Source: Clusia tigrina
Lineage: Eukaryota; Arthropoda; Insecta; Diptera; Clusiidae
DNA length: 64,000 nucleotides
Direction: 5' to 3'
Assembly: GCA_920105625.2 (NCBI GenBank)
Contig: OV050032.1
Span: 196,245,291-196,309,290 of the forward strand
How positions within the stretch are numbered: the stretch's first letter is position 1; each line of letters begins with the position of its first letter. This document shows, in pieces, positions 33,516-46,177 of the stretch. Made by a program: the position numbers and the translations under genes. Below the pieces are notes generated by a model that was not told the origin of the DNA, searched no databases, and was given only the letters and a program-made list of their open reading frames with translations.

Positions 33516-34083
33516 TTATTGCGGCTAAGGTGTGCGAAGGTAATAGTAAAATTCCGGTTAATATTTCAGTGGAGCTGTCTGTAGATCATTTTTGGGTGCT
33601 ATTTAATCAATATTTCCTCAGCGCTTAGAATTCACACAATTTTGCAGTTGGCTGGAAAAAGGAACTTATTATATAACACACCAAAGTGGACCCTACCAAG
33701 ACATGCAATACCAGCTGCACAAGCCGATGCGGACCCGTTAACTTTCTTCTAACAATATATTCAATATTCGTCTTACAAAGCGGCAACCGATTTAACACAC
33801 AAAATTACACAAGGCACAATTCAATCATCAAAGGAAAACAATATTTTACCATCCAATTAGCCACAAAGAAGATCACAACTTCAGCAACTGGGTGATCATT
33901 GAATCAGTGCAGTTTGTTGCTATGTCAAGTCTACTTAGTGTACTATTATGCCAAGTACCTTGTGAAAGGAGCCTGGAAAACTAAAGATGGGTTTTGGGGT
34001 CTAAAACAATTGCTTGCACAATATTGATGTATTATTATTGTGTGTAGGGGATTTATGCACCGCGACCTTTCCATCTATTGTGA

Positions 34084-34105
34084 CCCCCCCCCCCCCCCCC
34101 CCCCC
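34084..34105 (+). repeat. Poly-C tract, 22 bases
   Basis: A homopolymer of 22 C. It lies at the 3' edge of a LINE fragment on the minus strand. Length is prone to sequencing error. Confidence 0.85.
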
Positions 34106-34109
34106 ATCA

Positions 34110-34545
34110 GAGGTTCAAAGCACATCTTTGAGTCCTATCCTCTAGATAAACGTGATGACAAGCTTTGGCTTCAGAAGTTTCACATCACTGGCAGAGCCCT
34201 GCAAAAATCCCAAGTATTTCCTGCGGGTGTGCATGAGAGCAGGACATTCTGTCAACACATGCAAAGATGTCTCCTCTTCCTCCATACAGAATCTGCAGGG
34301 TGGCCCCCATTCTCACCAATTGTGAGTTCAGTTTACAGTGTCCTGTGAGTAGGCCTGTTATCATCCTAAGATTATTCTTAGAGAGATTCGTGAGTGATTC
34401 GAATCTCTTTAGGTGGAATGTCCCTAGCAGACTCTTTGATACCCTTAGGCCTGGTGTGTTAATCCAGAATTTGTGCCTATCGTGTCCCTCATCGATCCTA
34501 AGCTGGCTGCACAGCTCGCCCTTGCCTACACCACAGAAGGGTGAT
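34110..34545 (-). mobile_element. LINE 3' fragment with C-terminal zinc motif
   Basis: The minus strand reads KFWINTPGLRVSKSLLG and LRMITGLLTGHCKLNSQL, then, in another frame, CRFCMEEEETSLHVLTECPA followed by TRRKYLG. This order matches the region after RNase H in the LOA/I-like LINEs of this window. Frames change between pieces, so it is dead. Confidence 0.7.
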
Positions 34546-34559
34546 GTAATAGTTATTTA

Positions 34560-35080
34560 ATAATTACTGCGAAAAGTAGTTGCCTGATAAGAGTTCGAAC
34601 ACTGGATTGGGTTAAGCAATAAAAAATCCTATATTTTTGATAATTCAATATAATTTAAAATACTTTTATTTATTTAAAATTATTAATATTAAACTCAACA
34701 GAATAGTTCCGCAAGTTTCACATTGACGTTTAATTCACTTGTTAACACTGCTGCTTTCAAGTCACAACTACCCTGCTTACCAATTTTTATGCACTTGAAC
34801 TGAACTTCTTTAGTACAGGCCCTTTTTTATATAGGCGGTCTTCGAAATCTTCCCATTCGATTACAGAGCTAAGTCCACTAGTAGGAAAGAGATAGCTTCA
34901 ATGATGACCTTTTGTTCATGCCTAATAAAAAAAGAGACAACATTAGTTGCTTCTGGCACTATCGTGAACGCAATAGCAACACTTCAGTAAATATCCCAAG
35001 TTGTAGATAAGAGCATAATTTACATTTAAAAAAATTAATGTTCCTTCATGTTTACTCATGAATTTTTTGACATGTACATA
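34560..35080. other. AT-rich stretch, possible LTR-like sequence
   Basis: No coding signal. The ending with TTTTTTATATAGGCG and the general base make-up could suit an LTR, but no paired copy was found in the window. Confidence 0.2.
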
Positions 35081-35545
35081 GGTAGGTATAGCGGCCGCCA
35101 GAAGCAGAGAACACAGAGAATAGAAACTTAAACGTCAACCGGCAAAACAGCGAAATAAAGCAGTCGGACGTTGTACACGAATCCACTAAAAATCGTGGTG
35201 AATCCACTCGAAATCGTGGTGAATCCACTAAAAATCGTGGTGAATCCACTCAAAATCGTGGTGAATCCACTCAAAATCGTGGTGAATCCACTCAAAATCG
35301 TGGTGAATCCACTCAAAATCGTGGTGTGTTCGCTGCGGACGCTGGCAGCGAAAAAGATGTTCCTTTCTCTGTGTTTTCTGGCCAGAAGGGTGCACTTAGG
35401 CCATCATTGACCCCTTGTGACAGCGCATGAGTCCCAAACTCTTTCAAAGGTCCAGATATTTGGACGTTTTAATGAAGCTATTGATGTTGCTGATCTTCTC
35501 ATTTGGAATATTCATTTGGTATATCTCCCAAAGAGTCCAGAAAGT
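35080..35545 (+). repeat. Unclassified repeat, forward copy carrying a MITE
   Basis: Shares GGTAT-GCGGCCGCCAGAAG, CCCCTTGTGACA-CGCATGAG and TATCTCCCAA with the reversed copy at 33265-33515. The two form inverted repeats separated by about 1.6 kb. The MITE at 35105-35380 interrupts this copy. Confidence 0.75.
35105..35380 (-). mobile_element. Minisatellite-bearing hAT MITE (G), 276 bp
   Basis: Perfect 8-bp duplication GCCAGAAG at 35097-35104 and 35381-35388. Ends CAGAGAACACAGAGAATAG and its inverse. Length is 192 + 4 x 21, with about seven 21-bp units and both arms. The empty site is visible at 33490-33510. Confidence 0.94.
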
Positions 35546-35549
35546 GGTC

Positions 35550-37070
35550 ACCCAGGTAAGTGCGCCTCCTTCTAGACAAACGCTGGACACGAGCATAACA
35601 GATGTTCAATGGACTCTAACCCCTCCTCGTCCATGCAAACTCCTGCAGAAGTCGTTAGAGGTAATCCCCAGCCTACTGGCATAAGTCGTTAGAGGTAATC
35701 CCCAGCCTGCTGCCATGAGTATCCAGGGTCCCTAGCTACCGAATCTATACTTAGTCTTCATATTCCCATTAGAAACTATGACTTATTTTTCTAAATTGTT
35801 GACTATTTGTTCCAGATTCATCCCAATCTCATTATTTCGCATCCTTCAGTGTACTCCATATTCATCCCTCGCACCACTTGCATCCACTAACATTGTTGCC
35901 AGCGCTGCTTATGTGGCGCGCGATTTAATCAGAGCCAACACTTTCCTAATTCTAATGACTTCCGCTCGAACTCTGTGTTTTACATAACTACGCGCAAAGT
36001 TGGGCTCTTCGTAATCGCTTCGAGTATAAAAAAGGATTAAATCCGTATTAAAATGCATTCAAAAAAACTTCTTAAATCATTCCGAGCAACTTTGGTGGCG
36101 TTAGCAGAATGCATATATTAAAAGTGGAAATTGGGAAAAAGTTAATGAAAATTAATTTTGTATAAAAACGCATGAAAATTGTAGCAAATTTTCAAATTCT
36201 TGGCAGAAAAGTGGTGTGGAGGGGGAATGGCAGAACAAAGTGAAAATCATCAGAGTGCATAGTTAAGTTCCCAGCAAAGAGACTACCAAATAAAAGAAAA
36301 GCTAACAAAAAAAGGAGGCCAAAGCACACCGAACACAGTGGGCAATTACGCACAAGGAGGGACAAACAAAATATACACCACTGCATATATTTTGCATAAT
36401 TTTAGACCCACATTTTTGATGAAATATTTGTTCATATCTAAACACAAATAAATCTAATAAATGCATTTTGTTTGTACCACTCCCCACCCTAGCGGGCTGG
36501 TCTGGAAAGTCTGCGTCTGCTGACACTACTAAATTATTACAACATCCGATTCACATACATATTTTTATTTTTTCTGCGCCTAAAAGTTGAAATCTGATTG
36601 TGAGTTATACGAGAATTCGCATTACAACAAAATCCATTTAACTTTTTGCAGAAGCTCACTTTAGCACTCTCCAAGTAGTGAGCGAGCGTGAGGAATGCCG
36701 GCCGGCCGGTTGGTGGTTGGTCGACTTGTCGGTTGGACGGTTGCTCTGTTGGCCGGTCTATGGGTCCGTCGGACGATGGGTTGTTTGGTTAGGACTGCTC
36801 CTGCAAGCGTCCCTCCTCCCTGGAATATCGAGTGCGTGATATGCAACTTTGAACTTCCGCTTAGACAGACGCCCAAACAGCACAAACGGAGAAATTTGCT
36901 GGCAGGCTTCGGTTTTGTGTTGTGCGGAAGCACCAAAGATGGCAGCGGAAATTTACTCATTGTTGATGTGTGTGCAGTCATGTACATTCGCATATTTGCT
37001 GGTGGCTACATGCATACCCAGTAGGAATTACTCCTGGCGACAAAGCGAACTAAACAAAAAACAAGCGTTT
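35550..37070. other. Unassigned DNA
   Basis: No supportable gene. A direct repeat AAGTCGTTAGAGGTAATCCC occurs at about 35650 and 35685. A GGTTGG/GGCCGG-rich patch lies at 36695-36790. Confidence 0.35.
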
Positions 37071-37073
37071 AAC

Positions 37074-37293
37074 CAGAGAATACAGAGAAATGATTCTTGT
37101 TTTGCTCACACTAACACATGTGCAAATATATAGTAGTGTGGCTGATTTTCTTCATAATTCTGGCTAACCAATGATAAGAAAACCCATCCATATATGGATA
37201 TGCCTATATATAGGCAGCTAATGATAAATAATAACAGTTTTTTTTAAACGTCAGAAAGTTTGACGTTTAAGTGTCGGGTCTTTATGGTCTCTG
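37074..37293. mobile_element. Second hAT MITE family (H), 220 bp
   Basis: Starts CAGAGAATACAGAGAAATG and ends TTTATGGTCTCTG. Flanks are CGTTTAAC on the left and GTTTAAAC on the right, an 8-bp duplication with one base lost. It is clearly homologous to 19297-19498 (shared ACACTAACACATGTGCAAA and TAGTAGTGTGGCTGATTTTC). It has an extra TATATGGATA-type insertion in the middle. Confidence 0.85.
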
Positions 37294-37369
37294 GTTTAAA
37301 CTCTGCCTTAAGTATTGTGTTGGTGGGGTCAGAAACATAATCCAATTCATTTAGTTGTAGTTTAGGAAC

Positions 37370-37516
37370 TTATTATTATTATAATTATTATTATTATACC
37401 TTACACCATAATTAATTCTGATTGCAAAAGGTTTGTGTATGAGACTAGCATTAAAGTTTTCGACCCGAAGAGAAAAAGATTTAGAAAGCAGCAAGTTTGA
37501 AGCCTTGACCGGGCTG
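37370..37516 (-). mobile_element. tRNA-derived SINE, 3' part
   Basis: Reversed copy of the SINE at 19611. It keeps the (AAT)n tail, TTACACCATAATTAATT and CGAAGAGAAAAAGAT-TAGAAAGCA, and ends shortly after CCGGGCTGG. The tRNA-like head with the polymerase III boxes is missing. Confidence 0.7.
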
Positions 37517-37545
37517 GATATCAATATTGGCATAAGATATTGTTA

Positions 37546-37760
37546 CGAAATTTCCCTCCTGACAATTTATACTGTGAAGAAATTGCCCTCCTGACAATTT
37601 ATTCTATCTCTCAATACTCGGATTCGCACTACTGGATTGTGTAGTAATCAAACAATCGCAAGTTAGAATGTGTATTGACTTATATACGAGTACACCACTC
37701 TCGTAGTAACTGAACTTAATAGAGGTATCCTTAAAGTATGCAATAATTTATGTTTCAATA
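37546..37760 (+). repeat. LTR-like repeat, internally deleted copy
   Basis: Matches both ends of 51031-51550. The left blocks are TTGTTAC-AAATT-CCCT, CTCAATACTCGGATTCG and ACTGGATTGTGTA-TAATC; the right blocks are GACTTATATAC and CTGAACTTAATAGA-GTATCC. About 350 bp of the middle is missing, and CCTCCTGACAATTTAT is duplicated locally. A TGTTAC start is common for retroelement LTRs. Confidence 0.6.
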
Positions 37761-37894
37761 TGTTGCATAGTGCTGCCAACTTTCCAGCAAAGCATTTGCT
37801 TCGCGACTTCATGGTTACGCTTGCTTCTCTACTAAAGACTGATTTATTTACATTAACAACTGGAAGGCTCAGATCAAAGTAAGAATTATTATTT

Positions 37895-38229
37895 AACAGG
37901 CCAAAAGAACACCAGGACGAGTAGCTCTGAAAGTTAGCTCAGCACTCTTTCTATCGCCAGCAACTTTAATTTATTTCTGAAGCATAGTCTTTTCATAAAT
38001 AATCAAATAATGTATAAATACCGTTGCCTGATTGAGAAATGTTCGCGGCTTTGGTTTCACCGCAACCTTACAGAGCAATACACGGAAAAATAAGAACATT
38101 TCGAGCCGTGATTGTTGTTGCGAAGATGTACGGGGTACGTGTCCAATGTGCTCTCGTTGGGAAAGTTCTAGACTAGTTAGCATCGTGGAATATTGGTGGA
38201 GAGGATTTGAACGAGGACATTTATTGTTT
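37895..38229 (-). repeat. Unclassified dispersed repeat, uninterrupted copy
   Basis: Reverse-complement match to 15166-15940 without its MITE. It shows the empty insertion site (GGTTGCGGTGAAACC on the minus strand). It abuts the 3' end of the next LINE, as does its partner. Confidence 0.65.
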
Positions 38230-40240
38230 AACAGGCTAAAAGAACACCGCGACCTAAGAGGTCTATTATGCAGCCTCGTACCCAACTAAAACAATCCTAG
38301 ACTATTTATAAATCTCGTAGCTGATGTGGGGTTAATTTGTAACCATGTGATTCGGAGATAAGAACCCACTGCTTAGGTAGTAACGTCTGCGTCTTAGAAG
38401 AATATAATGTGTTCTGCTGTTTCCTGCTCCTTTTGACAGAGTCGGCAGGAAACGTCTTCTACCACGCCTATTTCTGTCACATGGTAGTTGAGTCTACAGT
38501 GTCCTGTTAAAAGTTCAGTATAGAGTTTAATGTCATTTCTGCTGAGGTTTAAAACAGCATCTACCCTGATGTGTTCAGGGTCAGTGAGTAGTCTCGACTG
38601 CCGCATGCCTTTTTGGACTCTCCAGTAGTTCAGCAGTCCTCGTTTTTCCTGGTCACACAACAAGATATTTATGAAGTTGTTGTTCTGGACTTATGACGGG
38701 AGTGCCTGAACGGTTCTAGACCTATGAAGGGAGTGCTTGAACAGTTCTGGACGTATGAAGGGAGTGCCTGAGCCCCTTTTTGCCAAAGAGTCCGCCATTT
38801 CGTTGCCCTCATGTCCCTCATATCCCGGTACCCACATTAGCGTAACAGAGTGTCTCTCTGCTAGGGTTTGAGGAGTTTAGAGCATTCTCAGACCAGCTTT
38901 GATTGGAATGAGAAGTTTATTAATGATTTCAGAGCTGCCTGGCTATCTGAGAGTATGCATATTTTGGTGCTGCGTGTACCCCTTCCGTAGACATTCTCTA
39001 GCACAGAAGTGGACCTCCGCCTGAAAAATGGAAGCTGTTTTCCCCATTGCAATTGCTTTTTGGAAATTTGGCTCTACAATTCCCGTTCCAGCACTGCCAT
39101 CTTCCCCTTTGAACCCATCTGTATACCACAACTGTGAGTCCTGTTTTAGGATTATTTCATTGTTTCTCCACGCTGAACGGTCACTGATGACCACTTTGAA
39201 GTGCTTGGAGAAGTCTAAGTCCATCTTGTCAAAGACCATGAGGCATGGAGAATTCCAGACAGTGTCTTTGAGAGCCCCGTTAGGTTGCCTTCTTTAAGAT
39301 GGTCTAGATTAGGTAGCCTTAGGGCCGCGCTGGCTGCCATCCTGTAGAGGAGTGAGTCCAGTGATCATTCCTAGAGCTAGTGTGGGGCACGTTCTCATTG
39401 CTTCCGTCACACTCAAACAGACTATACGGTGAATCTTGTTAAGGGTCATCTGAGCCTTTGTTTGATTTACTTTTGGCCACCATATCAAAGGAGCAAAGGT
39501 GATCATTGGTACTATTATTGTTTTATATGACCACGCCATCATTTTTGGCCGTAGTCCCCATGTTTTACCGTACAGCCTCTGGCAGGCGTAGGTTGCTCTT
39601 AAGGCCTTACTAGTTATGTATGATAAATGGTTTTTCCAAGTTAGAGTTTTGTCTGGAATTACTCCCAGATGTTTCATTTTGTTGGACATTGTTAAATTCG
39701 TGGCCCTTAAACTTAAGGTCCCCAGATTCAGTTTCCTTCTTCTGGTAAAGGATACCGCGTTTGTCGTTTTCGGATTTATCGATAGTCCTTTCTCCTGACA
39801 CCAGTTTTGCGTGATGTCAAGAGCTGGTTGCATGCGATCTATTATGGTAGAGTCAAACTTGCCTCTGACCATAATTACGAAATCATCCGCAAAGCCCTGA
39901 ACTTCGTATCCGAGGTCATTAAGAGTTTGTAAGAGCTCGTCAATAACGAATAACCATAGGAGTGGCGATAGGATGCCTCCCTGGGGACATCCTTTGGTTG
40001 TCCTGACTATTAACTTTTCTGCCCTGTTTCAAAGATTATTGTTCTGCTTTTCAGCATATTGAGAACCATTGTTATGATCAGTCTTTTTATACCTTTCCTG
40101 TTCATCCCCTCCTCAATTGATCCGAAAGTAGCATTATCAAAAGCCCCCATAATGTCAACCGATGAACAGAGAGCTAATTCTTTACCTTCAAACGCCTTTT
40201 CAATTTTGCAAAAAATAGTTAGAATAATTCACAGAACTAC
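38230..40240 (-). mobile_element. LOA/I-like LINE, longest copy (reverse transcriptase, RNase H, zinc motif)
   Basis: On the minus strand: DIMGAFDNATF (palm Asp, about 40160), KGCPQGGILSPLLW and QGFADDFVIMVRGKF (intact FADD, about 39990-39850). A thumb region open for 187 codons follows (39872-39309, with KHLGVIPDKTLTWKNHL and GKTWGLRPKMMAW). RNase H starts WYTDGFKGEDGSAG (about 39130), and the C-terminal part with LTGHCRLNYH and CRLCQKEQETAEH is at 38663-38394. It ends near 38230. Frameshifts around 39300 and 38700-38900 and a short triplicated patch near 38680-38770 inactivate it. Same family as 20776-21830. Confidence 0.85.
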
Positions 40241-40483
40241 TCTTTAAAGTGTGGATAGACAGTGTAAGTATTAATAGGCAGGACATCACTGTCTGCTCCA
40301 ACGCATCTTGAGCATTACTTCCTTCTAACTTATGTAAGCACACGTATTGAAAAAGCAAAGCAATATTCACAGATCACTTTCTAATAAAATTTGAACCCTA
40401 TAAATACGCTACGGAATTATATTCCCTGCTATAGAACAATCCTGCCATAGAACGCTTGATTCACATAAGGAAAATCATTTCAG

Positions 40484-40687
40484 TCTTTTTATCCTTCCAC
40501 TCCCACTTATCAAAATGAATGCATCTGCTAGTTCAGTATTATCCTGGTAAAGCTTTAAAGGGGAACTAACGGCAATATTACGTTATAACGTAATATTGCC
40601 GTTTGTTCCCACATAAGACCTTACCAGGATAATACTGAAATAGCAGATGCATTCATTTTGAGAAGCGGGAATGGAAGGATAAAAAGA
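40484..40687. mobile_element. 204-bp near-perfect palindrome (foldback-type MITE or hairpin)
   Basis: The two arms of about 102 nt meet at 40585/40586. The inner 32 bp (40570-40601) are a perfect palindrome, each half reading CGGCAATATTACGTTA inward. The outer arms begin TCTTTTTATCCTTCCA and differ at roughly a dozen positions. No loop separates the arms. No clear target duplication was found, so the class is uncertain. Confidence 0.85.
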
Positions 40688-41172
40688 GGTCATATTCCCG
40701 GCATTCCCTTTTAATTACTGGCAGTACCTTCGTGCATATACGAGTGAATTGACAACAAAAGGGGCCATAAACGCGTAAAGTGCAGTTTATTACAAATTTT
40801 CCCGCTGGGTGCTTTTTTACACATACCTATAGTCGTAAATATAAATTTTCTGTTGCGTACGCAAATGCTTTGGGAAACGTGGAATTTATTTTCTGTGTAA
40901 TCTGAAGTGGTTTTTGGAAAGTTGGAAGCGAGTGGCATCTTGCATGTGTGTGAATGACGGCACAGTGGAGTAAATAATCTCTCTAACAACTCATCTTTCT
41001 GTACTTCATTTGGAACCCGAACATGGATTAATAGAAGAAACGAAACACATTCAAACATGCTCTACTTCCAATTTATATAGGCATGTGGTATCGAAAATGT
41101 AGCGATATTGCTTATAAAGATCATCTGATCTTAATACTAGATCATCAGTTGTTCCTCAAGTTCGTGTTCCAA

Positions 41173-41390
41173 GAGCAATGGGTCGTTTTATTAGTTATCA
41201 TGATGAGCAAACCAGGTACTCAAAGAAGCAGAATAGTCAGTTCAATTCAGAATAGTGGGTTGTCTATTTAGATATGCATTGAAAAGTGGGTCCTTTTAGT
41301 AATTATCAAGCTGAGCAAAGCAGGTATTCAAAGAAGCTGAATAGTGAGTTCAATTCAGAATAGTGGGTTGTCTATTCAGATATATATATA
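41173..41390 (+). repeat. 108-bp tandem duplication
   Basis: Two copies share GAATAGT-AGTTCAATTCAG and AATAGTGGGTTGTCTATT (41251 and 41359). Confidence 0.85.
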
Positions 41391-43330
41391 GCGAATAGTT
41401 TATGTTTAGTTGCATAGAGCTGACGGCAGTGCGGCTTATTCCATTATATCGATGGGTTGTCTTCTATATTAAAGGGTTTATTAGCAATTGAAGTAGAGCT
41501 GAAGGCTCTCGGATTTGTAGGGAATGTGTCTCTCGGGCTCATTTATTTGGCGTCACAATTGGTAATTACATCGATTTCTTTGTGTCTGACAGATAAAGCC
41601 GCATTCGATTCGCCAGCCTCAACTCGAGTAATGTGGCTTATCTTGCAATTTGTATGGGACAACAAGAACTTCGTTTTATTAACCGAACTTTGTATAATTT
41701 TGTATGCTTTGTGGATATAATAAGGAACTTTCTCATACAAAGATTGATTGATAAAGATTGATGGCAAATATATTACCAGTGCTACCAACTTTGAAAAATC
41801 TACGGACGTCGCTACTTCGTCGCTCCTTTTGTCAAGCGAGTGTGATAAATAACCGCGGTGTTGATAATCGAAAAGTCGTCCAATTATAGAAAACTGATAT
41901 TTGGTGCACAATCTTTCTAACAGAAATATATCAATGAATATATTCAGAGATCTATGTTAGGAGGGATTATTTGAAATTATGATAGGGTGCAAAACTAGGG
42001 GGTATATGGGGGCTACTTACATCGTTGTGTAATCTAATATAGACACATTCATTTCGTCAGCCACTTTTTGTTTAAAGTCGCTTATTTTCAAATTTCTAAG
42101 CGTGTACACCAGAAATTTTAGCGTAATCGACTAATTTAAGCGAGTTACTTTGATGTGACCTGATGAATGTGATCTCTTTCGGTTTTTTTGAAGGTTTTAT
42201 ATGCACAAAAACAGATTCCTATCGTATAAAAACATCAATCTTGACACAAAATTTGTGGGCAGCGCTACCAGCGGTATTAGCGACTTGGGTGTTCTTGTTT
42301 TTTCTTTTCTTTCTGTCATAAGCGAGAGAGTAGTCTCCGAATAAGTACATCAAGCCCAAGTGCTTGTAGACCTCCTTCTTCGGCGGCTCTCCGGCCAACC
42401 CCACTTTCAGGCTGCGATTGAAGAAGCTGCCATTATATAAAATATGGCTACTGTGCTGCTTTTCCCTCATGTTTGTAGCAAATAAAGTATTTGCAAACAT
42501 TATCGCACTCAAGCAGTGAAAATGATGCACTCCACATATGCATAAATATTGCTCGGAATTGAAGATACTCACATGCCACCATGCTGTGTGCGGATACAAA
42601 TTTTCATTTAAAATAGCAGACATAAAAAAATTGAAGAAAACCTACAAAAAAAAAAGAGGAAGAAGAAATGAAATAAAAGGAATGGAAAGGAATGTATCTC
42701 TGTGCAAACAAATTTGCACTTGACTTCGGCTACGAGTGAGTGCTTGGCGCAGGCATTTTTATTCACATTTTAGTGCTTGCATTCTTGCTCGTCCACCCCC
42801 CTCCACTAAACTTAGTAGTTGTACTGTTTAACTACGCAAAGAATGGGCGAGCGAGCACACTCATGCATGTGTACATATGTATTTTGCAGGCGTAGCTTCT
42901 GCCCCGCTTAAGTACCGAATTGGCAGCAAGCGCACGTTGACGGGACCGGCAAGAGCGGCACAATCTTGAGAAGTGGATAGTAGGTTCTTTGTCGTGCTCG
43001 AAGTCAACGTCAGCGGCAGCATCAGCATCGGCAATGTGTAGTGTGCAGTGTGTGTATAGCATCATATATGGCCGGAGTATCTGGAGCAGCAGTGACCGGG
43101 CGCTCGCTTGTTCCAAATGCCGTCGTCAAACTCGTTGTGCTGCTGTTATGCATTATAGCATATTTTTAGGCACGGCTGCAGCAGTTGGGGATGCAGTCCT
43201 AAGTGCTGGCTTGCTAGCCTGCTTTGTGATAGTGTTTGTTGTTGTTGTTGTTGTTGCTGTTGTTGTTGCTGTTTTTGTAGTTATTGGAAATATGGCAACC
43301 ATAAATTTTTAAAGCACTTCACATACATTT
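41391..43330. other. Unassigned DNA
   Basis: No transposon or gene recognised with confidence. 42900-43300 is GC-richer with GTTGTTGTT runs near 43230-43275 and could be regulatory or leader sequence of an unseen gene. Confidence 0.3.
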
Positions 43331-43544
43331 GAAATAAAATTTTCAAAGGTTATAAAGTTGAAATTTTGTGATTGGCATTTGCCAGAGAGGAGAGGAAATT
43401 GCATTTTATTGTGCCGCTTCACTTCACCACACTTCAATTCAATACAATTCATTTCAGTTCAGTTAATTTTTTTTGTCAGCCTGATATTCTTTATGGGAGA
43501 ATGTCGTCGAGAAGTGTGTGAACAGTCTTCCAAGGATGAGTGTA

Positions 43545-43655
43545 TATATGTGGATCAGTGTGTGTTTGTGTGGGTGGTTGTGTTCGTGTGCGTTTGTGTG
43601 GGTGGTTGTGTTCGTGTGCGTTTGTGTGTGTGTGTGTGGGTGTGTGTGTGATTGA
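43545..43655 (+). repeat. (TG)-rich microsatellite with a 34-bp internal duplication
   Basis: TGTGTGTTTGTGTGGGTGG units and pure TG runs. GTGGGTGGTTGTGTTCGTGT occurs twice. Confidence 0.85.
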
Positions 43656-43659
43656 GAGT

Positions 43660-44290
43660 GCACCTTTTACAATTAACTCCTGAGTTTGACTGCAGCGAAC
43701 GGATTTAGTGAGGAAAGATAATTAAGTTGCACTTCTTGGTGGAGTAATTCCACTATGATGCACATTTGCCATGTGCGCAATATTTCGTTGGGTCCTGGAA
43801 TTATTCTCCACAACCACCTGGAGATGGTGTAATTAACTCAGGAAATCTTTTTAGAAATTACCATAATGCAAAGTAGTTGATTTAGGTCGTGGCTGAGCCA
43901 CCTTACAAGGTAAAAAAATGTAATGAACTACGCTCCTATAGGAAAAGTAAGCCTACCACCAGTCGGACTCCTTCTAACGTTATGCTGCATCATTGTCATT
44001 AATGTAATATTATGGCCTCAACTGTGTTATCCTGTTGATTAGTATCGATTTCTGTCCTTAGCCTGTTTTATATATACTTTTATATGTGGTAACAAAGACT
44101 CGAAGATTATGGGGTCTCCGAAAGCAATTGAAGAGCGGAGTTCTCTCCACAACTATTTCAATGAGTGCTGTTGTGTATCGGCATAAATGGGATGGTGACC
44201 ATCATCGATACTGGCACTGGCAGCATTTGAGAGAAACAGTCGCTTATAATCGTCTTCCACGATATGTCTACATTTCATATTCACCATATT
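43660..44290. other. Unassigned DNA
   Basis: A frame at 44086-44200 is open but resembles no family I can name. Confidence 0.3.
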
Positions 44291-44295
44291 GGATG

Positions 44296-44520
44296 TTATT
44301 ATTATTGTTATTTTTATTATTATTATTATATCTTACACCATAATTAATTATGAGTGCAAGGTGTTGGGGGAATGAGTACTAGCTACAGAGGCCTTCGACT
44401 CGAAGAGAAAAGGATTTTATAGAAAGAAGCATTTTGGAGACAAAGCCCGTGGCAGGATTTGAACCTACGACTCTCGGGGTGTGAGTCTAGCATGCTTACC
44501 ACGAGACCACAGAGGGCGGC
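44296..44520 (-). mobile_element. tRNA-derived SINE, full reversed copy
   Basis: On the minus strand: GCCGCCCTCTG, A-box TGGTCTCGTGG (44499-44509), B-box GGTTCAAATCC (44455-44465), body and an (ATA)n tail at 44296-44335. It closely matches the copy at 19611 across the whole length. Confidence 0.85.
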
Positions 44521-44729
44521 TATATTGGACGTAGACGTATAAACCTTATGCTCACAGTCGACAAAGTCAATTGCATTAGAATCCACCTGCTTCGCTGAGT
44601 AATAGCGAGTGATCCCAGCATTATCTTTTAGATACCCATCTTTTAACAACTAATTCCAGCATTACCTTTCACTCACCTTCTCACTCGTCCGGAGGTTAAA
44701 ATTGAACAGAAATTAATAGAAAACTCCTC

Positions 44730-44815
44730 ATCCTACACCGTGGTATCACAATGGGCCATTATGTGTGCTAGGGCGGCTACTCCTACCTACCTACCTACCT
44801 CATCCTACCAATTGA
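44730..44815 (-). repeat. Dispersed GTAGG-headed repeat, reversed
   Basis: On the minus strand: GAGGTAGGTAGGTAGGTAGG, AGTAGCCGCC, AGCACACATAATGGCCCA, TTGTGATACCACGGTGTAGG. Confidence 0.6.
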
Positions 44816-44829
44816 AATAGAAATAGCAA

Positions 44830-45071
44830 ATTAAATTTACCGAATCGAGAAACTAAGTTGATTTCTATCGCTTTCATGCTTGGAACAAATTTAGTATTTC
44901 AATAATTTTTACGTATTTTTTATATGAGAATAAAGAAAAGTTTCAGTAAGCACCAAATCCTAAAATTTAACATAACCCCCGAAATATCAGAATAGGATAT
45001 AGCTGATAAAGCTGAACAAGATAAAGGTGATATCTAAATTTACACACATTTTCATGGGAAAATATTACAGA

Positions 45072-45151
<80 letters not shown>

Positions 45152-46170
45152 TATATATATATATATGATATGTGGGGTGAGGAATGTGAATGGATGAAAA
45201 CAGTTCCAATGGTAATAAAGGAGATGGTCAAATATTGTCCACCGAGCAGATGTCTATATGGGAGTATACAAACAAACAGACATCAGCTCGGTAACTAATT
45301 TTCCGAAAACAGTTCTGTGCCACTTCTCTGGCCATCCGCGCGGAGTGGTTGAATGTTTTGGAAGTTGATGTAGTTAGTAATCCAGAGCTGTCAATACAGC
45401 AGTGGTTCTGGGCATATGTATGGACATGTCTCCTTAATAGAAATTCGAACTGATTGGAGCCCATTTCGAGGAAGTTGAAATATTGCAATATTGCAGTGGT
45501 GATAGTGTTATACCACTACAATACCTCATAAGTTGGGAACCTGAGGAAATGATTAGAAATAAAATTAGTACCAATGAAAATATTTACAAAACAGTAAAGA
45601 AAGCTGAAGTTGAGTTAAACCGACATAGAGATTTCCTTTAGATTTATTTAAGAGTGTTCTACAATGACATCGAGATTTCCCTATACGCTAAGACAAGCAC
45701 TTTACTCGCATACAAGTAAAGTGGGCGTGTGAGTTAAACTGTGGTAATATTGGATCCATAAAACACAATAATAAACGATATCTTTGTAGACACGTTTTTC
45801 AAACTGATGAGTTCTATGTGTAGGTGGAAGAGGCGGCTGAAATGTTACGCCCACTACTATCACCAAGAATAATAATCTAATTATGTGCCAATATATCAGA
45901 CTTCTTACAGAAATCGTATATAGATTTCGAGTTATGCAGACACATTAAAAGTGGGGTTGGCATCGCAGTCAACCCACCCAAATATTTTATACTAGCATTG
46001 TGAACAGTCATTAGAAATTGATGCTTGTATAGAGACCCCGTAATTAATATGGGTTAATTGTTGGAGGAATCTGGAAGCTGACGTATTCAGGACCTACAAA
46101 ACCTGGAGCGAAATCAAGAGGTTGGCGTATGACAAAGGGAAATTGAGGAACTTTGTGTCGGCCCTTTGCT
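44830..46170. other. Unassigned DNA with a (TA)n run
   Basis: A (TA)n microsatellite spans about 45076-45168. The remainder shows no supportable gene. Confidence 0.4.
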
Positions 46171-46177
46171 GCCCCGC

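Noticed and set aside
42219..42623. A 134-codon minus-strand frame
   Set aside because: No recognisable domain, no convincing start or splice signals, and ordinary length for chance in this composition.
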